From Streptococcus mitis (GTDB taxonomy: Bacteria > Bacillota > Bacilli > Lactobacillales > Streptococcaceae), in NCBI RefSeq assembly GCF_009496285.1, contig NZ_WIJK01000008.1, positions 17,271 to 81,270 of the forward strand: a stretch of 64,000 nt of DNA, written 5' to 3'. Shown here piece after piece: positions 57,201 through 64,000 of this stretch (within the stretch, counting starts at the first letter, position 1; the number at the start of each line of letters is the position of its first letter). A program made the position numbers and the translations under genes. Under the pieces are notes generated by a model. The model saw nothing but the letters and a program-made list of their open reading frames with translations. It did not search any database and had not been told where the DNA came from.

Positions 57201-60200
57201 TATAGGTTCCACCTTCTCCATTCGAAGCACCGATTTTACGGCCAAAACCATCATAGGTGAAGGTAGTCGTATTACCATTGCCTTCTGTCACAGCTGTCAC
57301 TTGACCGGCCTTATCAAAAGTATGGCTCGTCCCAACACCATCGGCATCTTTTTCGCTCAGCTTGCGACCTTCTGCATCATAGGTGAAAGTCTTGGTCCCA
57401 CCGAGAGGATTCGTAATGCTAGTGACTTGATTGTGTGCATTATAGGTAAAGGTTGATACGCCTCCCAAAGGATTGGTAATGCTTACCAGATTCGCACCTT
57501 CATAAGCAAAAGAAGTTGTATGACCAGCCGCATCTGTTGTAGACAAGATGCGACCTTGCTGATCGACAGTATAAGTAATCTTAGACCCATCTGGCAATGT
57601 TGTCTGGATTAGATTACCATTGGCATCATAGCTATGAGCTGTTGATGCACCACTAAAGTCAGTGAGAGACAGAAGATGGTTCTTCTCATCATAGCTAGAA
57701 GTTTTTACCGCACCGTCGAAACGCGTTTCTGTCAAGGTGTTTCCATTGCTGTCATAGGTGTAGCGAGTTGTTTGCCCCGCTTCATTCGTCACGCTTGACA
57801 GACGGTTGTTTTCATCATACGTTTTTGAGACACTAGTTCCATCTGCATAGCGAATGCCAGTTGTGCGATATTGCTCATCGTAAGTATATACGGTTTGATT
57901 GCCATTTCCATCGGTAGTGATTGTCTGACCTTCACTATAAGAAAGAGTTGAAACAGCACCTGCACCATCTGTTTGCTTGATGACACGATTTTCCTCATCA
58001 TACTCGTTTTGGATGACCTTGGTGCCGTTTCCATCATACCAGGCCGTCATACGTCCCTTATCGTCATATTCATAACGAGTAGGAACTCCCGTCGCATCCG
58101 TATAAGTAATTAAATGACCATTCGTGTCGTATTCATAGGTCAAAGTTGAGCCATTGGGGATTTGAATCGCACCAATATAACCATCTGTATTATAGGTGAT
58201 ACTATAAACCAAGCCTGTAGGAGATGTGATCTTGATCAGCTGGTAATTTTCATTATAATCAAAGCTTGTTTTATTACCTTTTTCATCCGTCTGGCTCGTT
58301 AAAAGACCGTGATAGTTAAAGGTTTTCTCTTGATGATTGTGATCAACAATTCGGTATTCCTTTACATCATAGTCTTCTTTTTCGTCTCCGCCAAAGTCAC
58401 CCTTCTTCGTTTCAACTGTTTTTACTTCGAGAGTGAGGTCATAGCCACTTGGAGCACGATATCCATCTCCATCCTTCGCAAATTTAAGAATAGAACCGTC
58501 TGTACGAGTATAGTAGAGATTTTGATCTTCATCGCTTGATAACTGCTCATTAAAGGCAAATGACCAACCACGTCCAAAGAGACTATTGATGCCTGCTGCT
58601 TTAGAATTATAGGCGCGATTAATTTCAAATTTGCCGTCAACATCAGTGATAGAAACATCTGTTCGATCTAGGTAGAAATTCCCCGTGTTTAGATTGATTG
58701 GCTCAAATCCAAATTCACAGTGAAGACCACGCCCCATTAAAAGCCTGTCTATTTCCGCCTTTGTATTGGATGTCAAAGCTGGTGGATTATAAGGTTTATC
58801 AGCATTCTTTCTTGGATTGCGAATAAATAGGGTGTTATTTTGCACAAGCATCATATCTTGGATACGATTATCGTAAGCAAGTTGATTGAGTGGTACTCCA
58901 TAATATGCCGCAATCTTTGGAAGGGTATCAAACTGGGTAACCTTGTAAATCAAGAAAGTATCACTTGATTTTTTACCACTAGTTTGACTATCCTTTTTAC
59001 TCTCTGCGTCAATCGTATAAACCTTGTTTAGTTCAGGTTCTGTGAAAGGCACCTGAGTCTGCCAGTTTGAAAGTTTATCTTTATATTTGGTCGTTCCCTT
59101 TTCAAATGCTGCATCAAAGGAACTACTATCAGGGTATTTGTAAGAAAAACTTGCAGAGCTTTGTCCCTTGTAGTCTTTCGCAGTATCACTAAGATTGTAA
59201 TCAACCTGAGCACCCGGCGTTGTCAGACCATCCGCAAAGACTCCCTGAAATTGCAACTTTCCTTTCTTATCTGTCTTCACCATTGTCCGAAGATTGATGG
59301 TTGTGTTCCCTATTGGATAATTTACATCAACTGGATCTGGAACGGACCAATTAATCGTCAAACTCGGAGCCTTGTCTGGAGTAAACCCAATCTGTCCTGC
59401 ATTTTCTGCCGTCGCTTCAGTTGTATAGAAAGCACCACCGTCTGAGCCTTCGTCGGTTGCAGCTACAACTAGACCATAGTTTGGTTCCAAACCTTGAACC
59501 CATGCATTCACAGTCTCACGGATATCAAAGTTATGCATTCCAATCTTCTTACCACTGGTCGCATTCTTTCCTGCAATTTCCATATCAAGGCCCACAGAAG
59601 TATCCCATGTGAGGTTATTGATATCAAAGTCTTGTTTCAAGCGATAAGCTGCAAACTGGGTTGATTGAGAATCTGGTGCCGTATATTCATAGATGTTTAA
59701 ACTCGCACTATCAATACGCGCTTCCTTAGGAATACTCTTTTGAAAATCGTAATTAATCTTAAAGTACATCCTTGCACGCCCGATGTCACGAACACCTGGA
59801 ACACCCGCCATTCCGATCATTTCGGCTGTTAGATATCCAACATACCCATAAGAGTAACCTTGATATTGTCCATGTACAGATGAGGTAACAATGTCAAGAA
59901 TTTTTTCTCGTGGAACTGTTACAGTCGGGTCTATCCGAACAGGATACTTACGTTCAGAATCAGACAACCACTCTTTACTAGCTGTGACTGTCACTTCATG
60001 ACGTCCATCCCCTTTTTTCAATCCAAGGGTTAAGGCATTACTTGTAGCGCCTACACTATCCACCATCATTGGGGCAGTTAGTACAAAGAGGATTTTTGTT
60101 TTCCCCTTTGCGCGAACAAGGATTTGATTGTCTTTCAAAGAAACATCATACTTAGATGCATCCAAACCATAAGTAAAGGAGTTCTTCCCACCCCACTCGG

Positions 60201-60897
60201 CTAGAATGATTTCTTCTTTGATTCCATTAGACTGTACCGTATATTGCACATCTGTTTTGCCATCAACATTGTTATATAAGATCGCATTCTTTTCTACAGT
60301 TGCTTGTTCGTATGTCTTATCAAGCGGATACAAAGAAATTTTATCATCCTTATGAGTAATATCAATGGGAGTCTCTTTTTTGACTTCGCTCGGAAGAACT
60401 ACTCCTACTGGAGATTCTTTTGGTAGATAATAATGCTTCCCATTAGCATGATAAGAATAGAGAGATAAATCTACAGGAACTTCTACCCCTTCTTTATCAA
60501 TATAGGTTTTAATATCACTACCAATATGCGTCACAAAGTGAGTATCATCAACCCGAAACAGTTGTTCTTGCCCACTAACCGCTACTGGTGCCCCGTATTG
60601 TTTTTTCAGTTCTGCCTCTGCCTTACTCTCTTCGTTGACCACCTTTGGTTGTTGTAGGGCATCTCCACCATCTTTTGCTGGTTTTGATGAGGAGTCAACA
60701 CTTGTCGAACTTTCCGTATTTGCATTTTCAGAACTAACAGTCTGGCTACTCGCCTCTGTAACAGCTTTTTTATAAGCTTCCTCAGCCTGGCCTTGTTTAA
60801 TTGCTTGGTTTATTTCTTCCGCATAGATCAACGGCATGTTAGAAACAAATAAACTCAGCAATAATAACCACTGTATGGACTTACGCAGTCTTTTCAT
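51277..60897 (-). CDS. Secreted RHS/YD-repeat polymorphic toxin
   Basis: 3206 residues from the third of three adjacent ATGs (AAAGGAG seven bases upstream). Order: Sec signal peptide (SIQWLLLLSLFVSNMPLIYA), Ser-rich linker, DNRLRE/WapA-like region (about 320-510), LysM-like segment (YKVTQFDTLPKIAAYYGVPL, near 655), DUF6531-like start of the shell (NLNTGNFYLDRTDVSI), several dozen YD repeats (about 840-2550), RHS core (ARYYDSQGGTFLTEDSYPGE, DPSGHFWN near 2718), six 11-residue repeats, and a tip after TLKHVC (about 2864). The tip has a glycine-rich hydrophobic part and a C-terminal domain (GWKGDAIDVVNMPDGKL, IDNTRVIAARGAGI) that recalls ParB-like toxin domains. Followed by immunity; preceded by sortase and membrane genes. 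No LPXTG anchor. Confidence 0.85.
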   Translation of the reverse strand: MKRLRKSIQWLLLLSLFVSNMPLIYAEEINQAIKQGQAEEAYKKAVTEASSQTVSSENANTESSTSVDSSSKPAKDGGDALQQPKVVNEESKAEAELKKQYGAPVAVSGQEQLFRVDDTHFVTHIGSDIKTYIDKEGVEVPVDLSLYSYHANGKHYYLPKESPVGVVLPSEVKKETPIDITHKDDKISLYPLDKTYEQATVEKNAILYNNVDGKTDVQYTVQSNGIKEEIILAEWGGKNSFTYGLDASKYDVSLKDNQILVRAKGKTKILFVLTAPMMVDSVGATSNALTLGLKKGDGRHEVTVTASKEWLSDSERKYPVRIDPTVTVPREKILDIVTSSVHGQYQGYSYGYVGYLTAEMIGMAGVPGVRDIGRARMYFKINYDFQKSIPKEARIDSASLNIYEYTAPDSQSTQFAAYRLKQDFDINNLTWDTSVGLDMEIAGKNATSGKKIGMHNFDIRETVNAWVQGLEPNYGLVVAATDEGSDGGAFYTTEATAENAGQIGFTPDKAPSLTINWSVPDPVDVNYPIGNTTINLRTMVKTDKKGKLQFQGVFADGLTTPGAQVDYNLSDTAKDYKGQSSASFSYKYPDSSSFDAAFEKGTTKYKDKLSNWQTQVPFTEPELNKVYTIDAESKKDSQTSGKKSSDTFLIYKVTQFDTLPKIAAYYGVPLNQLAYDNRIQDMMLVQNNTLFIRNPRKNADKPYNPPALTSNTKAEIDRLLMGRGLHCEFGFEPINLNTGNFYLDRTDVSITDVDGKFEINRAYNSKAAGINSLFGRGWSFAFNEQLSSDEDQNLYYTRTDGSILKFAKDGDGYRAPSGYDLTLEVKTVETKKGDFGGDEKEDYDVKEYRIVDHNHQEKTFNYHGLLTSQTDEKGNKTSFDYNENYQLIKITSPTGLVYSITYNTDGYIGAIQIPNGSTLTYEYDTNGHLITYTDATGVPTRYEYDDKGRMTAWYDGNGTKVIQNEYDEENRVIKQTDGAGAVSTLSYSEGQTITTDGNGNQTVYTYDEQYRTTGIRYADGTSVSKTYDENNRLSSVTNEAGQTTRYTYDSNGNTLTETRFDGAVKTSSYDEKNHLLSLTDFSGASTAHSYDANGNLIQTTLPDGSKITYTVDQQGRILSTTDAAGHTTSFAYEGANLVSITNPLGGVSTFTYNAHNQVTSITNPLGGTKTFTYDAEGRKLSEKDADGVGTSHTFDKAGQVTAVTEGNGNTTTFTYDGFGRKIGASNGEGGTYSYTYDGVGNQLSVTDAEGHATSYTYDSKGRFLTETNASGQTTTVTRDALGRIVTRTNEVGNSSSLTYDDRNNAVKTITDALGQVTQNTYDAAGNVTSVSYPIGTKAETTYDIMGRVLSYTDEAGQTVTYTYDSVGNKLSETKQKKTTSYTYDAAGNVTGVTYPDGSSVSYVLDAMGNILSMTDALGKETTYEYSKAGRLIATTNALGHRTSMTYDANGNQNSLTDAAGYTASTTYTGQNQVSSITDGLGNVTKMAYNQMEQLTELTDALGGKTQYTYNELGYPIQVIDANGNVTKMTYTSTAQLEEVTLPDGTTVRQEYDALDRLIKQTHSSGLVTEYSYDAANRVVNKKDNQDLNETYTYDKAGNRLTLTNSLGEVTQYSYNSDNQLTKVVYADKTSETFTYDVMGNVASSTDQEGKTKTYHYDQNGNLVKTVDHLKRETKYSYDALNRVVTESDADGNTSTYEYDVLGNLSKMTDANGHSSSYGYDANKKLVLYTDPNGQATAFKYDPLGRIIETVAPTGSKQSFSYDALGNRLSETSGEGHTTTYSYDSMNRVSSKKRPTGGETQYAYDATGSLAKETDANGHSTNYVNDLYGRVTKRTLPNEAAYTYAYDALGRLTKQTGPQGLSKTYSYDVSGNLVQETDQSDRSNHYSYDKVGRLLTAKNALDLETKYSYDEAGNLAKLTKPSGATTTFDYTTLDQLKTIKTPTGRTVESSYDPVGQVTKRTINGKRETTYTYDPNGNLLEETNPLGQVTKRTYDSLNRLTSESDTAGQWTKYGYDHDNHLTKITDEAGGVASMTYDANGNLTSVTSGSKRVKTYTYDLKDQLLTATQGSGEKASTSSYTYDSVGNVTSVTNGNGKVTRYSYDQLSNLVERMNSLGDKETYTYNVNNQLEKVTKSDGKTISYDYNKLDQLLKVEYSEKQDGQVLYTYDADGRRVSMSDLTGTSQYATNEEGEITGVRQGDGSLIQYEYDAYGNISKMIYPDGSTVSYTYDELDRLTSVTDVKGQKTSYSYNTAGDLTEVNRGDGTKSFLTYDKAHRLTELRHMDKQDKLISSYGYEYDDGGYIAKETIKQDGETLVHTYTYDTLGQVENMTVSDGAGKELSKLSYTYDLAGNKLTSSETVDGKESQTHFTYDDHNRLTKLEGPDGTITYTYDKNDNRIASEKNSEKLDYIYDTENRLLAIKDKKGLLMAALYDGDDNRVFTASRKEGKNTYQLFQRKPKDTKSGRKSPYTAPSGEENSLFWYGFSQNVLQALSTLPQTVGSIWHSIFDDVSRAYHQKVAKDRATKEGIVVNPPELGNLPGQGEVTYASQVQDVLIPYTTREDTYNYYEERNYVNDVNREHTEVLETYDHDGKARETYSYGKGRASYLNNQTGDSYNYLTNQSGSVTGLTKDGQAVASSSYNLYGARKTSTDTTGNPFAYNGEARDDTELDYLRARYYDSQGGTFLTEDSYPGEDTDPLSQNSYSYVQNNPVNYTDPSGHFWNSIKKGWNYVKSGVNWAGRQISRGVNWAGRQISRGVSWANTQFNRASNWVGRQIDRGVNWVSTQVNRASNWIGRQWNKVQTTYNSARDYVQTKYQQAAAQIEAKRQQVVRSAYALATGLSSSPTIREGKNLLRNWGTALQNTLKHVCTTAERIKNQVVDFVRNVDWKKVAVTAGAIGVGIALTVATGGLGAPVAMAIGGAASGAIISGYDAYSSGQRGWELVGSIAKGAGTGAISGLIGGQLMGAGAGLATNVTQNIGNQAVRQVAKIGVESAVETAIDTGIDLATGNKITGQTVAMNFAFNTFTNGAGSVSPKKAPKADVVTTKPKSGDVPITRPRKDVTPVQQLALPGPTSKPLALPAPSDKISQINPYNIRFSQSSVNGADSIQSSMISNGWKGDAIDVVNMPDGKLTTIDNTRVIAARGAGIAATARVHQYTDPLPEQFIDRLTTPAGTPSTWGEAVQLRVGKQKSSFRTLNPYGSYDLERRN
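52302..55513 (-). repeat. Long direct repeat, parent copy
   Basis: Part of the RHS gene (YD repeats to the tip boundary) duplicated at 47424-50635. It ends exactly at the codons after which the toxin tips diverge (TLKHVC). Confidence 0.85.
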
Positions 60898-61510
60898 CAT
60901 CATTCTCCTTTGTAAGATAAATAAAATAATAAAGTGTAAAAATTAAAATAAGAGCATCGCCGATGGATAAAACGAAAGAACCTGGTATTGGGAACCAAAC
61001 AGCAATAGCTAAACAAAAGGCGACAATAAGCATGGATACCAGAACAGGTAGTCGCAATTGATCTACCCTACTTTTAATTGGTAAAGCTTTGTAAATACTA
61101 ACCAGACTATAGGATAAGATTACTTTAAGAAAAGTTTGTACAATTGTAGTAAATGCCCAGATAGCAATCTTGACATGGCCATATTCCAAACTTGTATGAT
61201 CGTATAAAACTTGACCCAAACCTCCGATGAGAATGCCACATAAAATTGCACTAAACAAGTAAATCAGAATAGTGTGATTTAAACGTTTATCTGATCGGTA
61301 CTGCCTATAAAACCAGATTGTTATTGGAAAAATAAGAACTGTTCCTATTATTAAAAATAGTAGGCTGAATAAGGTTAGAATGAGTGATAAACCTTCCTCG
61401 ACTATCACAGGGGAAATCGCACCTGTAAATAGAAGGCGTTGCCCCACTCCTAAAAACAGTAAGCCGATAGCTAGTCTCCAAAACCTTGAGAATCTTAATA
61501 TTTTCATCAT
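60881..61510 (-). CDS. Polytopic membrane protein linking sortase and RHS genes
   Basis: 209 residues with about six hydrophobic segments (LAIGLLFLGVGQRLLF, LILTLFSLLFLIIGTVLIFPI, LIYLFSAILCGILIGGLG, AFTTIVQTFLKVILSYS, LVSMLIVAFCLAIAVWF, ALILIFTLYYFIYLT). It overlaps the sortase stop by four bases (ATGA) and its own 3' end overlaps the RHS starts, so all three are translationally coupled. No family recognised; it may help secretion or processing of the RHS protein. Confidence 0.75.
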   Translation of the reverse strand: MMKILRFSRFWRLAIGLLFLGVGQRLLFTGAISPVIVEEGLSLILTLFSLLFLIIGTVLIFPITIWFYRQYRSDKRLNHTILIYLFSAILCGILIGGLGQVLYDHTSLEYGHVKIAIWAFTTIVQTFLKVILSYSLVSIYKALPIKSRVDQLRLPVLVSMLIVAFCLAIAVWFPIPGSFVLSIGDALILIFTLYYFIYLTKENDDEKTA

Positions 61511-62205
61511 GTACTTGTCCTTTCTTTGATACTTTTTAAACGAGCAGTAACCACAAATCGTTGATCATTTCCAGTAGCATCACAGGTTGATAAGATTAAA
61601 AATCGATCTTTTTGAGGGTCAGTAGCAATCTGACGATAGAATCCCCCATAGTCTGATGTTCTTATCTGTAATGTTTCTAAATAATATCTGAGGCCTTCTC
61701 GACTTCCTAATTTGAATGTATGAAAAAGATGATCATCTGTATAAGAGTGAGCTGCCATCACCTCATATTCAAAATGTTGAGTCAAGGTGTCAATCGTAAT
61801 ACGTTCATGCTCCTTAAAAAAAGCTGGCTTCGCAAAATAATCTAAAGACCCAAACATCGAATCATCTAACATAGCATGTCCGTAGATAATCGTGACAGGA
61901 TCTTCAAATGTTTTTTTGTTAACCAGCTCTGTAAATATAGCGCCATAATAGGTCTCTTCACCATCTATATCATGAGAAAGGTAATAAGCATCATCCCTTG
62001 GATGCTGAGCAACCGGGTAATCTATTCGAGTCCCTTCAACTGTTAGCCAAGCAAAGACATCTGGATTCTGATGAAACTTCTTCTCAACTGCGTTTTGAGA
62101 ATGTTGTTCCACAGCCATCTGTTCAAGGCCATCTAAGACTTTTAAACCTAAAAATAACACCACAATTATTATAATTAGTGATAAACTAAACTTCAAAATT
62201 TTCAT
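61507..62205 (-). CDS. Class B-like sortase
   Basis: 232-residue transpeptidase with an N-terminal membrane anchor (LSLIIIIVVLFLGLKVL). Catalytic residues are His110 (IIYGHAM), Cys208 (ILSTCDA) and Arg216 (NDQRFVV). WLTVEGTRIDYPVAQ and YYGAIF are typical of class B and related sortases. It is the first gene of the sortase-membrane-RHS-immunity unit, with its own promoter. The substrate is unknown: no LPXTG or NPQTN-like signal was seen in the RHS protein. Confidence 0.88.
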   Translation of the reverse strand: MKILKFSLSLIIIIVVLFLGLKVLDGLEQMAVEQHSQNAVEKKFHQNPDVFAWLTVEGTRIDYPVAQHPRDDAYYLSHDIDGEETYYGAIFTELVNKKTFEDPVTIIYGHAMLDDSMFGSLDYFAKPAFFKEHERITIDTLTQHFEYEVMAAHSYTDDHLFHTFKLGSREGLRYYLETLQIRTSDYGGFYRQIATDPQKDRFLILSTCDATGNDQRFVVTARLKSIKERTST

Positions 62206-62225
62206 GTGCTCGCTCCCATACTATC

Positions 62226-62255
62226 ATTGTATCAGAAATCTGTATGCTTTGTAAA
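62226..62255 (-). promoter_or_regulatory. Promoter of the sortase-RHS operon
   Basis: Minus strand -35 TTTACA (62255-62250), 18-base spacer, extended -10 TGATACAAT (hexamer 62231-62226), about 20 bases before GGGAG and the sortase ATG. The rest of 62256-62660 is AT-rich with no gene recognised. Confidence 0.65.
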
Positions 62256-62680
62256 TCCATTTTTTGTATAAAACGCCTTTTTGTTACAATATTTAGGAAT
62301 TTTTGTATTCCCCTATTGTAAAATGAAGCCTAACAGAAAAGATAGGTTCATCTAATATACTAGAATTACAAAACTCTATAATAAACGATGGATATGTTTA
62401 TTTTTTGTTCTGATCAAAATTATTCATACAAACTCTGATTTCAAATTTATGCATCAGAAAGGATTGAAGCTTTTTGAAAGAATTCGTTACATTGACCCAC
62501 TCAAAAAAAGAAATCCAAAATACTCCTAGCTATAAATCTGTAAAAATTTATTAAGTTATCTCAATAGACTTTAAAGATACTTAATTAACCATACGGACTA
62601 ATTTGTCACGCTTGGCTTGACATTGCAAAAAAATTTCTTTCTCTTTTCAAAAATCCCGACTTGTGATAAGATAGGCTGGT

Positions 62681-63405
62681 ATGCGTTTAGATAAATTATT
62701 AGCCCAGGAAAAAATCAGCCGTAAGGCCATGAAACAAGCTCTTTTGAAAAAAGAAATTTTAGTTGATGGACTCTCTGCTAGTTCCCTTTCACAGAATGTT
62801 GATACAGGGTTGCAAGAGCTGATTTTCAAAGATAAAAAAATCCAAGGATACGAACACACCTACCTCATGCTCCATAAGCCAAATGGAGTCGTGACTGCAA
62901 GCAAGGATAAAAACTCCCAACTGTCATGGACCTTCTTCCTCAGCATCTCCAGTCAGAGCAACTCTACGCCATCGGCCGTCTGGATCGGGATACGACGGGT
63001 CTCCTCCTCTTAACGGATAATGGTCCCCTAGGTTTTCAACTCCTCCATCCTCAGTATCATGTAGATAAAACTTACCAAGTAGAGGTCAATGGGCCACTAA
63101 CTCCCGACCAGATTCAAGAGTTTAAAGATGGTATTGCCTTTCTTGATGGAACTATCTGTAAACCTGCTCAACTTGAGATTTTATCCTCAAGTCCTAGTCT
63201 CAGCCAAGCCACTATCACCATCTCTGAAGGAAAGTTTCATCAGGTCAAAAAAATGTTCCTCTCTGTTGGTGTCAAGGTCACTGCTCTTAAACGAGTTCAA
63301 TTTGGAGATTTTATATTGGACTCTGAACTAGCAGAAGGTGATTGCCGACTTCTAAACAAAGAAGAATTACAGGTTATTAAAAATTACTTAGAAAACAGTG
63401 GATAA
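62681..63405 (+). pseudogene. 16S rRNA pseudouridine synthase (RsuA family), frameshifted
   Basis: Pseudouridine synthase of the RsuA/RluB family. The first part (62681 to about 62918) has the S4 domain MRLDKLLAQEKISRKAMKQ and LMLHKPNGVVTASKDKN. The second part, in another frame (from about 62920), has TVMDLLPQHL, the catalytic Asp in AIGRLDRDTTGLLLLTDNG, and the KFHQVKKMF motif. Restoring one A at the cccaactg run (62917-62922) joins both into a normal protein of about 240 residues. It is either a true one-base deletion or an assembly error. A TGaTAAGAT -10 lies only eight bases before the ATG. Confidence 0.85.
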
Positions 63406-63420
63406 AACAAAAAAAGCTTT
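63399..63420. repeat. Direct repeat flanking the DUF4190-like gene, copy 1
   Basis: 22 bases, including the last Gly codon and stop of the pseudouridine synthase gene and the start of its terminator, recur exactly at 63738-63759; similarity continues (ataaagct) for about 12 more bases. Confidence 0.85.
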
Positions 63421-63438
63421 AAACAAATAAAGCTTTTT
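63411..63438 (+). terminator. Terminator after the pseudouridine synthase
   Basis: Stem aaaaagcttta / taaagcttttt with a six-base loop, between convergent genes. Confidence 0.75.
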
Positions 63439-63448
63439 AAAATCTAAT

Positions 63449-63676
63449 TTAGCGTATAAATACCATGACACCTAAAATAAAGTGAAGTGCAGAAATTACA
63501 ATCCCTAGGATGGACAGATTTTTTTCTATCTTATAGTCAAGCCCAGATTCTTTTTGATGTGAGTTAGCTAAGACTAGACCAATAATACCCAAAATCAAAC
63601 TTACCACCGGCGACAGCAGACCAAGAATGATAGACAAGATCCCTAAAACAAGTGACGCTTTTTTCTTTTCTTGCAT
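63449..63676 (-). CDS. Small two-helix membrane protein (DUF4190-like)
   Basis: 75 residues with a Lys-rich start (MQEKKKAS) and membrane segments LVLGILSIILGLLSPVVSLILGIIGLVLA and ILGIVISALHFILGVMVF, as in DUF4190-type proteins. AAGGAG lies ten bases before the ATG. It is flanked by direct repeats (63399 and 63738). Function unknown. Confidence 0.75.
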   Translation of the reverse strand: MQEKKKASLVLGILSIILGLLSPVVSLILGIIGLVLANSHQKESGLDYKIEKNLSILGIVISALHFILGVMVFIR

Positions 63677-63737
63677 ATTCTAAAAACTCCTTAAACTCAT
63701 ACAAATGAATAATACTATAAAAATTAGTTTTATCAAT

Positions 63738-63759
63738 TGGATAAAACAAAAAAAGCTTT
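63738..63759. repeat. Direct repeat flanking the DUF4190-like gene, copy 2
   Basis: Exact 22-base copy of 63399-63420, upstream of the DUF4190-like gene. Confidence 0.85.
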
Positions 63760-63780
63760 TAAAGATAAAGCTCAGAACGA

Positions 63781-63812
63781 AGACAAACGTCATTGTTGGC
63801 GTTTGTCTTTTT
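63781..63812. terminator. Terminator-like hairpin near the IS end
   Basis: agacaaacg / cgtttgtct stem with a ten-base loop, then ttttt on the plus strand. On the minus strand it lies about 40 bases beyond the transposase stop. Confidence 0.6.
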
Positions 63813-63849
63813 GTATTTTCCAAAATAGTTTGTCTCATCATCTACTAAT

Positions 63850-64000
63850 CTATCCAAAAATTTGAATTTGAGAAAAATAAAAAGGGATATTCTCTATCCA
63901 TTTCACCAGTTTTTTGATATTTAAACACGCTAAAGTAAGCCCAACCTGATCCTCCATTTTGGACTTTCCTTTCTCTCTAGTGTATCTCAAATTATGGTAC
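63850..64000 (-). mobile_element. 3' end of an IS1182-like transposase gene, cut by the window edge
   Basis: An open minus-strand frame runs from the window edge to a TAG at 63850-63852 and reads YHNLRYTREKGKSKM, then GLTLACLNIKKLVKW, the typical C-terminus of IS1182-family (DDE) transposases. About 49 codons are visible, so whether the element is intact cannot be judged. Confidence 0.7.

Noticed and set aside
42690..62205. Prophage or integrative element as an explanation for the accessory island
   Set aside because: No integrase, attachment repeats, tRNA target, replication or structural phage genes were seen; the content fits a resident polymorphic-toxin locus.

Overview
The window reads as chromosomal DNA of a low-GC oral streptococcus of the Mitis group (pneumoniae/mitis/oralis relatives). 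The gene order and protein sequences strongly resemble conserved Streptococcus blocks: mntE; the sucrose regulon scrK-scrA / scrB-scrR; mvaS-mvaA; gmk-rpoZ-priA-fmt-rsmB-phpP-stkP; rny; yefM-yoeB; yqeG-yqeH-yhbY-nadD-yqeK-rsfS-tmcAL; corA; sstT; typA. Several details argue against S. pneumoniae itself, for example an StkP with three instead of four PASTA repeats and a very large RHS/YD-repeat toxin locus. No rRNA, tRNA or CRISPR array was seen.

Layout. 1-1.1 kb: 3' part of a manganese exporter. 1.15-6.9 kb: sucrose uptake and hydrolysis, with divergent scrA and scrB promoters carrying LacI-type operators. 6.86-7.73 kb: a secreted bacteriocin-like protein and a small membrane protein (putative immunity), driven by a promoter overlapped by a catabolite-repression (cre) site. 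7.9-10.3 kb: mevalonate pathway entry (mvaS-mvaA). 10.5-11.7 kb: split ThrE-type exporter. 11.8-20.1 kb: the gmk to stkP block, then rny. 22.1-22.7 kb: yefM-yoeB toxin-antitoxin. 22.75-29.2 kb: ribosome-assembly and NAD genes, interrupted by two palindromic MITE-like repeats. 29.2-33.3 kb: CorA, a short MscS, SstT and an aromatic-acid-exporter-like protein. 33.4-40.1 kb: a 2226-residue M26 zinc metalloprotease with eleven exact-length 276-bp repeats. 40.4-42.5 kb: a small membrane protein and TypA.

42.7-62.2 kb is the accessory island and the most interesting part. A promoter at about 62.23 kb drives, on the minus strand, a class B-like sortase, a polytopic membrane protein, a 3206-residue secreted RHS/YD-repeat polymorphic toxin (signal peptide, DNRLRE-like, LysM-like, DUF6531-like, YD repeats, RHS core, C-terminal tip) and a small immunity protein. 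Downstream lie promoterless duplicates of the 3' part of the RHS gene, each ending in a different toxin tip with its own immunity gene: cassette 2 with a barnase/RNase T1-like tip and SUKH-like immunity, cassette 1 with a TelC-like tip and TipC-like membrane immunity, plus decayed fragments. A tract of about 1.3 kb appears identical between the full gene and cassette 2, so homologous recombination could swap tips into the expressed gene.

62.7-64 kb: a frameshifted pseudouridine synthase, a DUF4190-like small membrane protein between direct repeats, and the 3' end of an IS1182-like transposase cut by the window edge.

All functional names come from recognising families by eye; no database search was run.
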